A program made the translations under genes and the position numbers. The notes under the pieces are model-generated. The model saw nothing but the letters and a program-made list of their open reading frames with translations. It had not been told where the DNA came from and did no database searches. Positions 59,664-64,000 of a stretch of 64,000 bases of DNA are shown piece by piece. The stretch spans positions 1,240,001 to 1,304,000 of the forward strand of contig CAWFKW010000003.1 of the NCBI GenBank assembly GCA_963816535.1. The letters are read 5' to 3'. Position 1 is the first letter of the stretch; every line of letters begins with the position of its first letter. The DNA comes from CAWFKW01 sp963816535 (GTDB lineage: Bacteria > Bacteroidota > Ignavibacteria > Tepidaquicellales > OLB5).

Positions 59664-62510
59664 CTATTTAATAAGTATCTTAGATTTTAACTGACTCTGC
59701 ATTACTCCAACTTCGCTATCGCACCAGGCGATAAATCCCGCATCGGTTGATTTTGCTTTTCTAACCTCAATCAAATTTACAATATTCGCAGTCACTTCTT
59801 CATCGGATGAAACAGGCATCAACTTGATAAAATTCACAAAACTTTCAAAATCCGTTTCTTTAACATCAGTTAAAGCTGACATAAACGCAATAAGTGGAAT
59901 TTTCTCCTGCGGTATCGGAGGAAATGCATTATCCGCAAGAAGCATCATAGGAAGCTGAGGAAACTTCCGCATATTATTAGCTGCTGTGAATCGTGCCCCG
60001 TAATATGGAAAGTCAAGCATCTTTATAAGCGCGCTGAAACTTTCTGAAGTAACATAATTCCCCAGTGCGAAGGCTATGTCCTTATTATACAATTTCTTTT
60101 CGGATCTCTGGTCTGCAAGCTCCGCTAATCTTTTAGATACTTTATTAATGAAGTTTACATCGGTTGTATCATATTTAATCTTTCCGAGCGCATTTATTGC
60201 CGATGATCGTATCCTGTAATTATCATCATAAGTAAGCTGAAGCAAAATATCTTTGCCCTGCGGATTTCTTGTCTCGCCGAAAATATAACAGGCAAAGCTG
60301 ACCTCGGGCTGCGTCATTGAGTTTTTATCTTCAAGATATTTCTTAAGCTTCCCGATCAACGCCGCGCTAAGCGGCCTCTGGATAGTTTGCGACAGCGTTC
60401 TCATAACCTGCGTTTCGCGCGCATCGTCAGTTCCAAGCCTCGTTAATGCATATTCAGAAGCGCCTAAGCTGTCCTCAAATAATTTTCTGTAGCCGTAATC
60501 CTGCCAAAGGGAAAACCGCGGCTCAATTGTTTTTGCCATGAGGAAATAATCTGCCACTGAATATATCCTGTTTGAATCCATTTGCACTTTAAAATTATTG
60601 CCGCTCTCCTGAGAGACCTGGTCGGTCAACCAGTAATCATTGAACACACCCCATGTAGAAGAATTTATCATCGAGCTATCAGGCCCCGGCTGTGAATAGA
60701 AATCATTGCCTGACATATCAAGCAATACGCCAATACTTCCATACTCTCTTCGCGGATTCCCGTAACCGCGCGTGTTTCTGGGGTCTTTGTTAAGATACCC
60801 ATCCGTGCCGCTTTCATCAATTAAAATTCCAATGCCATCGGCATTACCCGCCCCCTGTGAAAGTGAGTAAGCTGAATAATTATCGTTGCCCTTAACATCC
60901 CACAATAAACCAAAGCCAAAATCATGGCCGCAGCCCTGTGAAACACCATCGGACTGGTAGAAATCCCAGCCATCGTAATCCTTAAGCAAACCAATCGCTA
61001 AATGAATTCCGGCGCCCTGGCAGTATTGATAGCCGTTATATTTATCGTGCCCTGATTTATCTACAATTGCGCCAAGAGAATACCAGTATCCACCGCCCTG
61101 CCCGAAAATATCCGCGTCATATATATCATTTCCGCCGCCTTCTATTATAAGCCCTATGCCGCCGGCATAATATGGACGCAGACCAAGTCCATAACCCTGG
61201 CACATAGAAACATAATGATCGTTATACCTGCCAATATCAAGCGAGCGTGAATCAACAATATATGAATCATTCCCTTCGTTTTCGACAATAGCGCCGACGC
61301 CTTGGGTAAAACCAAATCCTTGTGAGTAAGAATTTGCTATGTAAACATCATTTCCTTTTCTATCGACAATGAGTCCTACGCCAAAACATCCCGCGCCTTC
61401 GCAGAAAGAAAGTCCGCGGTATGTATCATTTCCGCTTTCATCATATATTAAGCCAAGTCCGCCTATTGCGGCTCCCAGGTTTCCCGCGCCGCTTGCTTCA
61501 TAAAAATCATCGCCCTCCTTATCGAAAATGAAGCTTGACGAGAAGAGTCCGCCCGCCAAAGCAAAACTGCTTTTAGTTCTGTAAGTATCGTTGCCCGCAA
61601 GGTCAATTATGCAACTGAATCCGCCAAATCTATCTTTTTCGTTTTCAATATTGTAAACATCATCACCGCCAACATCAATAATAAAATCAAAATGGCCGTT
61701 GTAAACATTTTTTTCCGGTCCGCCTATTGCAATGCGTATTCCGTCTTTATCATAGTAAAAATAAAAATCGCCTTGAACGTGTTCGTTGTTGATATGATGC
61801 AATTCATGTTCATTAAAATTAATAAGATGGTTGTTTTGAACATCGTTATATAACGAATAACATATACACATATCCTGCATACTATGCATATATAATGAAT
61901 CTGTATTTAGTATACTTAATAGATCCATTGTTTTTTTAGAAATAGCGGTTGAAGAATCCCTGGCTTGATTATATTTGAAAATATCAAAATTGGATTCATC
62001 ATCATTATCTGATTCCTCAAGAATTGACAAAAGATTTTTACGAAGAAACTCAATATCATCCTGTGACCATTTATGAATCAATCTGTTTTTATACTCTGAA
62101 TTTTTAAGGGAAATATATTGAATTATCTGCACTAACTTACTAAAACCCATTGTATATAAGCCAAACATGCAATAAGGCGTATCATTTTTGCAAAAGTTAT
62201 TATTCTTAAACATTTGCCTTGCTAGAAGTACTACGTCCAAATCTTTCCAGCTCATAACGGTATCCAGCCAGGTCATGGCTCTGAGCGGATGAACCATCAT
62301 GTCTTTTACAAGCGGGAGAATAAGTTTTGAATCGTTTGTTGGCGATTTTTCCGCGGCGCTGAAAAACTCGATTGGTATGGTTATATCTTCGCGGGTTAAT
62401 CCGCGGTATGAAAGCGTTTTATCCAAAACGGAATTAACGTCTGTTTGGGTATAAGCCGGGTGAGCAAATAGTATATAATAAATAGTAAATAATAAATAAA
62501 CCTTTTTCAT
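59664..62510 (-). CDS. Large exported protein with GND-Y tandem repeats and HEAT repeats
   Basis: A 948-residue protein with a signal peptide (residues 1-22, 'HPAYTQ'). A helical N-terminal region (about 30-265) is followed by about fourteen repeats of 25-35 residues (about 270-640). Each pairs a glycine-rich strand such as 'GLIVDRKGNDVYIANSYSQG' or 'AIVDKSGHDKYNGYQYCQGAG' with a D-x-x-G-N/D-D-x-Y turn. This suggests a beta-solenoid, perhaps calcium-binding, though it is not the RTX nonapeptide. The C-terminal third (about 700-940) reads as HEAT-like helices ('YRIRSSAINALGKI'). There is no T9SS domain. The function is unknown. It lies alone between repeat-rich regions. Confidence 0.75.
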   Translation of the reverse strand: MKKVYLLFTIYYILFAHPAYTQTDVNSVLDKTLSYRGLTREDITIPIEFFSAAEKSPTNDSKLILPLVKDMMVHPLRAMTWLDTVMSWKDLDVVLLARQMFKNNNFCKNDTPYCMFGLYTMGFSKLVQIIQYISLKNSEYKNRLIHKWSQDDIEFLRKNLLSILEESDNDDESNFDIFKYNQARDSSTAISKKTMDLLSILNTDSLYMHSMQDMCICYSLYNDVQNNHLINFNEHELHHINNEHVQGDFYFYYDKDGIRIAIGGPEKNVYNGHFDFIIDVGGDDVYNIENEKDRFGGFSCIIDLAGNDTYRTKSSFALAGGLFSSSFIFDKEGDDFYEASGAGNLGAAIGGLGLIYDESGNDTYRGLSFCEGAGCFGVGLIVDRKGNDVYIANSYSQGFGFTQGVGAIVENEGNDSYIVDSRSLDIGRYNDHYVSMCQGYGLGLRPYYAGGIGLIIEGGGNDIYDADIFGQGGGYWYSLGAIVDKSGHDKYNGYQYCQGAGIHLAIGLLKDYDGWDFYQSDGVSQGCGHDFGFGLLWDVKGNDNYSAYSLSQGAGNADGIGILIDESGTDGYLNKDPRNTRGYGNPRREYGSIGVLLDMSGNDFYSQPGPDSSMINSSTWGVFNDYWLTDQVSQESGNNFKVQMDSNRIYSVADYFLMAKTIEPRFSLWQDYGYRKLFEDSLGASEYALTRLGTDDARETQVMRTLSQTIQRPLSAALIGKLKKYLEDKNSMTQPEVSFACYIFGETRNPQGKDILLQLTYDDNYRIRSSAINALGKIKYDTTDVNFINKVSKRLAELADQRSEKKLYNKDIAFALGNYVTSESFSALIKMLDFPYYGARFTAANNMRKFPQLPMMLLADNAFPPIPQEKIPLIAFMSALTDVKETDFESFVNFIKLMPVSSDEEVTANIVNLIEVRKAKSTDAGFIAWCDSEVGVMQSQLKSKILIK

Positions 62511-62566
62511 ATATATAAATATAAAGATTGCAAAAATATTAAAATATCTTAAAAAATGAGCGAAGC

Positions 62567-62639
62567 TTTACCTCACCCCCCTGGCCCCCCTCTCCATATG
62601 GAGAGGGGAAGCGCGGCATTTGACGCGCGGGGGTGAGGT
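62567..62639. repeat. Nested palindromic repeat (cctcacccc class)
   Basis: Outer arms 'cctcaccccc' (about 62571) and 'gggggtgagg' (about 62629-62638) enclose a perfect 22-bp palindrome, CCCCTCTCCAT and its complement (62587-62608), and a 'gcgcggcatttgacgcgc' hairpin. REP-like dispersed element; smaller parts recur elsewhere in the window (about 47270-47320). Confidence 0.65.
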
Positions 62640-62721
62640 AACATGAAACAAATTCATTCAGCCCGTAGTATATGAAATAACATTCCTGCCGCAACAAGGC
62701 AGATCAAAAACGAGGATAAAA

Positions 62722-63648
62722 ATGACCAAAAGAACGCTCATAATAATAGCATTTGTTCTGCCATACCTGGCAATGTTCCAGGCTTGCAACCAGAAATCTG
62801 ATAAAACAACTGAAAACCAAAGAATGGTTAACGTTACCGATCTTGAAGCGCCGCCAAATACAACCAAAGATATTACAAACTCGTCGCCTAAATCTGACGG
62901 GAGACAATTGAGCGGCGAAACCAAACTTGTTAACTATACCGAACCTACTCAGGATTTTAACACGCAGGATAAACGCATGATAATCCGCTCCGGAACCATG
63001 AGCATGGAAGTGGAAAAATATGACGACACGGAAGCAAAGGTTAAACAAATTGCGGCGTCTTTTGGCGGATACATTACAAACTCCAGCGCAACCTTAAATG
63101 CCAGCGGAAAGAAGCAGGGTACGATTACCATACGCATTGCATCAGATAAGTTTGATGCTCTGCTTGGCGAGCTTTCAAAAGCCGGAAAAGTGATGAACGA
63201 GAATATCACAGGCAGCGACGTTACCGAAGAATATATCGACGCCGACGCCAGAGTAAAAACCCAGCAGGAACTGGAATCAAGACTGCTTAAACTTCTCGCC
63301 GAGAAAACAGCAAACTTATCGAGCGTTGTTGAGGTTGAGCAGAAACTTGCTTCGGTGAGGGAAAACATAGAACGCACCGAAGGCAGGATGAAATATCTAA
63401 AAGACCAGGCGTCTTATTCCACGTTAGCAGTTTCTGTTTATGAACCGACATTACTGCAGACCTCAACCGGCGGGGGGTTCTTTTATGAGCTTGGCGACGG
63501 CGTAAAGAGAGGGCTGCAGGGATTTACAAGTATTCTCAGCGGAATAATTACTGTAGTTATTGCAATATCTCCGATCTTAGTAATTTTGGGTCTGATAGTT
63601 TATGTATCCATTAAATATATCAGGAAAAGAAAAATAGCAAAAGCGTAA
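62722..63648 (+). CDS. DUF4349 lipoprotein
   Basis: A 308-residue envelope protein. A lipoprotein signal ends in 'FQACNQK' with lipid-carrying C22. The DUF4349 domain covers about 85-290: 'RMIIRSGTMSMEVEKYDD' (split), 'FGGYITNSSATLNASGKKQG', 'ITIRIASDKFDALLGELSK', a coiled-coil part ('VVEVEQKLASVRENIERTEG', about 198-217) and 'MKYLKDQASYSTLAVSVYEP'. A membrane helix (about 262-295) and a basic tail 'IRKRKIAKA' follow. The family is widespread and its role is unknown. A hairpin terminator follows. Confidence 0.9.
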   Translation: MTKRTLIIIAFVLPYLAMFQACNQKSDKTTENQRMVNVTDLEAPPNTTKDITNSSPKSDGRQLSGETKLVNYTEPTQDFNTQDKRMIIRSGTMSMEVEKYDDTEAKVKQIAASFGGYITNSSATLNASGKKQGTITIRIASDKFDALLGELSKAGKVMNENITGSDVTEEYIDADARVKTQQELESRLLKLLAEKTANLSSVVEVEQKLASVRENIERTEGRMKYLKDQASYSTLAVSVYEPTLLQTSTGGGFFYELGDGVKRGLQGFTSILSGIITVVIAISPILVILGLIVYVSIKYIRKRKIAKA

Positions 63649-63666
63649 TTAGAGTTTCTAATCGCT

Positions 63667-63693
63667 CAGTCCCAAACCAGAGTTTTGGGACTG
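63667..63693 (+). terminator. Hairpin after the DUF4349 gene
   Basis: 10-bp perfect stem CAGTCCCAAA/TTTGGGACTG (63667-63676 with 63684-63693). T-rich sequence (ctttttt) follows about 16 bases later, so termination is likely but the spacing is loose. Confidence 0.65.
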
Positions 63694-63765
63694 GGTGATT
63701 TAATGACCTTTTTTCCGGTATCATTAAATTATCATCGCATTCTCTCTGTAGGCTGTTTCCTGTTG

Positions 63766-64000
63766 TTATTTTTTTGGTTCAACCGGGACATCAGTGTTTA
63801 TAGGATCACCGTTTCGTATCATTTTTATTTCAAAGAGTTTTTTCTTAGCGTTCATGTAATTTTTATCGTTCTTATCAATCATGTTAAAATATTGTTCGGC
63901 CGCGTCATAATCTTTGTCATGGTAATATTTCATCGCTTTATCATAATATGGCGAATTAGTTTTAACAGCCACCGGCGTTGTATCATCAGTGTTCTTAATT
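63766..64000 (-). CDS. C-terminal end of a TPR-like protein, cut by the window edge
   Basis: The frame is open to the right end of the window, so only the last 77 or so residues are seen. A TPR-like helix pair 'YYDKAMKYYHDKDYDAAEQYF' (in two pieces) precedes 'NYMNAKKKLFEIKMI' and a short polar tail ending 'VPVEPKK'. A GTG at 63972 could be read as a start, but the preceding codons ('KNTDDTTPVAVKTNS') continue without a stop and look like a linker, so a longer gene is more likely. Confidence 0.6.
   Translation of the reverse strand, partial: IKNTDDTTPVAVKTNSPYYDKAMKYYHDKDYDAAEQYFNMIDKNDKNYMNAKKKLFEIKMIRNGDPINTDVPVEPKK

Noticed and set aside
1..64000. CRISPR arrays, tRNA, rRNA, prophage or transposase genes
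   Set aside because: No regular spaced repeats, no tRNA- or rRNA-like stretches and no integrase or transposase motif were noticed; a dedicated tRNA search was not possible.

Overview
The window looks like a chromosomal segment of an Ignavibacteria-type member of the Bacteroidota/Chlorobi group. This is inferred from several signs: repeated 'NYPNPFNP' type A sorting domains of the type IX secretion system (T9SS), E. coli-like -35/-10 promoters, long-form IspG and IspH, a TonB-dependent receptor with a carboxypeptidase-like N-terminal domain, DUF5916 and CytoC_RC proteins, and many short intergenic palindromes. No rRNA, tRNA, CRISPR array, transposase or integrase was recognised.

Layout. From 0 to 18 kb the genes are mostly housekeeping. 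They include a nucleotidyltransferase-rhomboid-ispG operon joined by two TAATG junctions, a HAD phosphatase, a GNAT acetyltransferase, two DGPF/YCII proteins with an ECF42-type sigma factor, ispH, hutU, a HisA-like protein without the usual catalytic Asp, and three GT-C-like membrane proteins. From 18 to 31.8 kb lies a secretome island read on the minus strand. It holds T9SS cargo proteins, a PorZ-like propeller protein, broken cargo genes, a family of 27-28 residue membrane microproteins, and a free-standing structured RNA on the plus strand. From 31.8 to 45 kb are a TonB receptor, TetR/DUF4188, uvrC carrying an in-frame palindromic insertion, an AT-rich unknown gene coupled to uvrC, an RsmI-like methyltransferase, HU, an ABC exporter with apaG, and a hydroxyacid dehydrogenase. 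From 45 to 64 kb are a possible HExxH metalloprotease, TPR proteins, a DUF5916 outer-membrane protein, a dihaem cytochrome, a decayed FG-GAP gene, mtaB-sixA, an S2P protease, ndk, an Lrp/AsnC regulator with glnA, a lipoprotein MsrA, a Cys-cluster membrane protein, a GND-repeat/HEAT protein, a DUF4349 lipoprotein and the end of a TPR gene cut by the window edge.

The most unusual content is at 23.7-26.2 kb and 30.6-31.5 kb. Two operons share a promoter and leader, the start of a signal-peptide gene, tiny hydrophobic proteins with near-identical ribosome binding sites, and a two-hairpin 3' element whose stems covary. In the first operon a full S15-like hydrolase sits between leader and microprotein. 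In the second the hydrolase is reduced to its signal-peptide region and three microproteins follow. A sigma70-type promoter just beyond drives a roughly 180-nt structured RNA with its own terminator.

Limits: assignments rest on motif reading only, with no database or folding run. Starts with TTG or GTG and all RNA structures are predictions.
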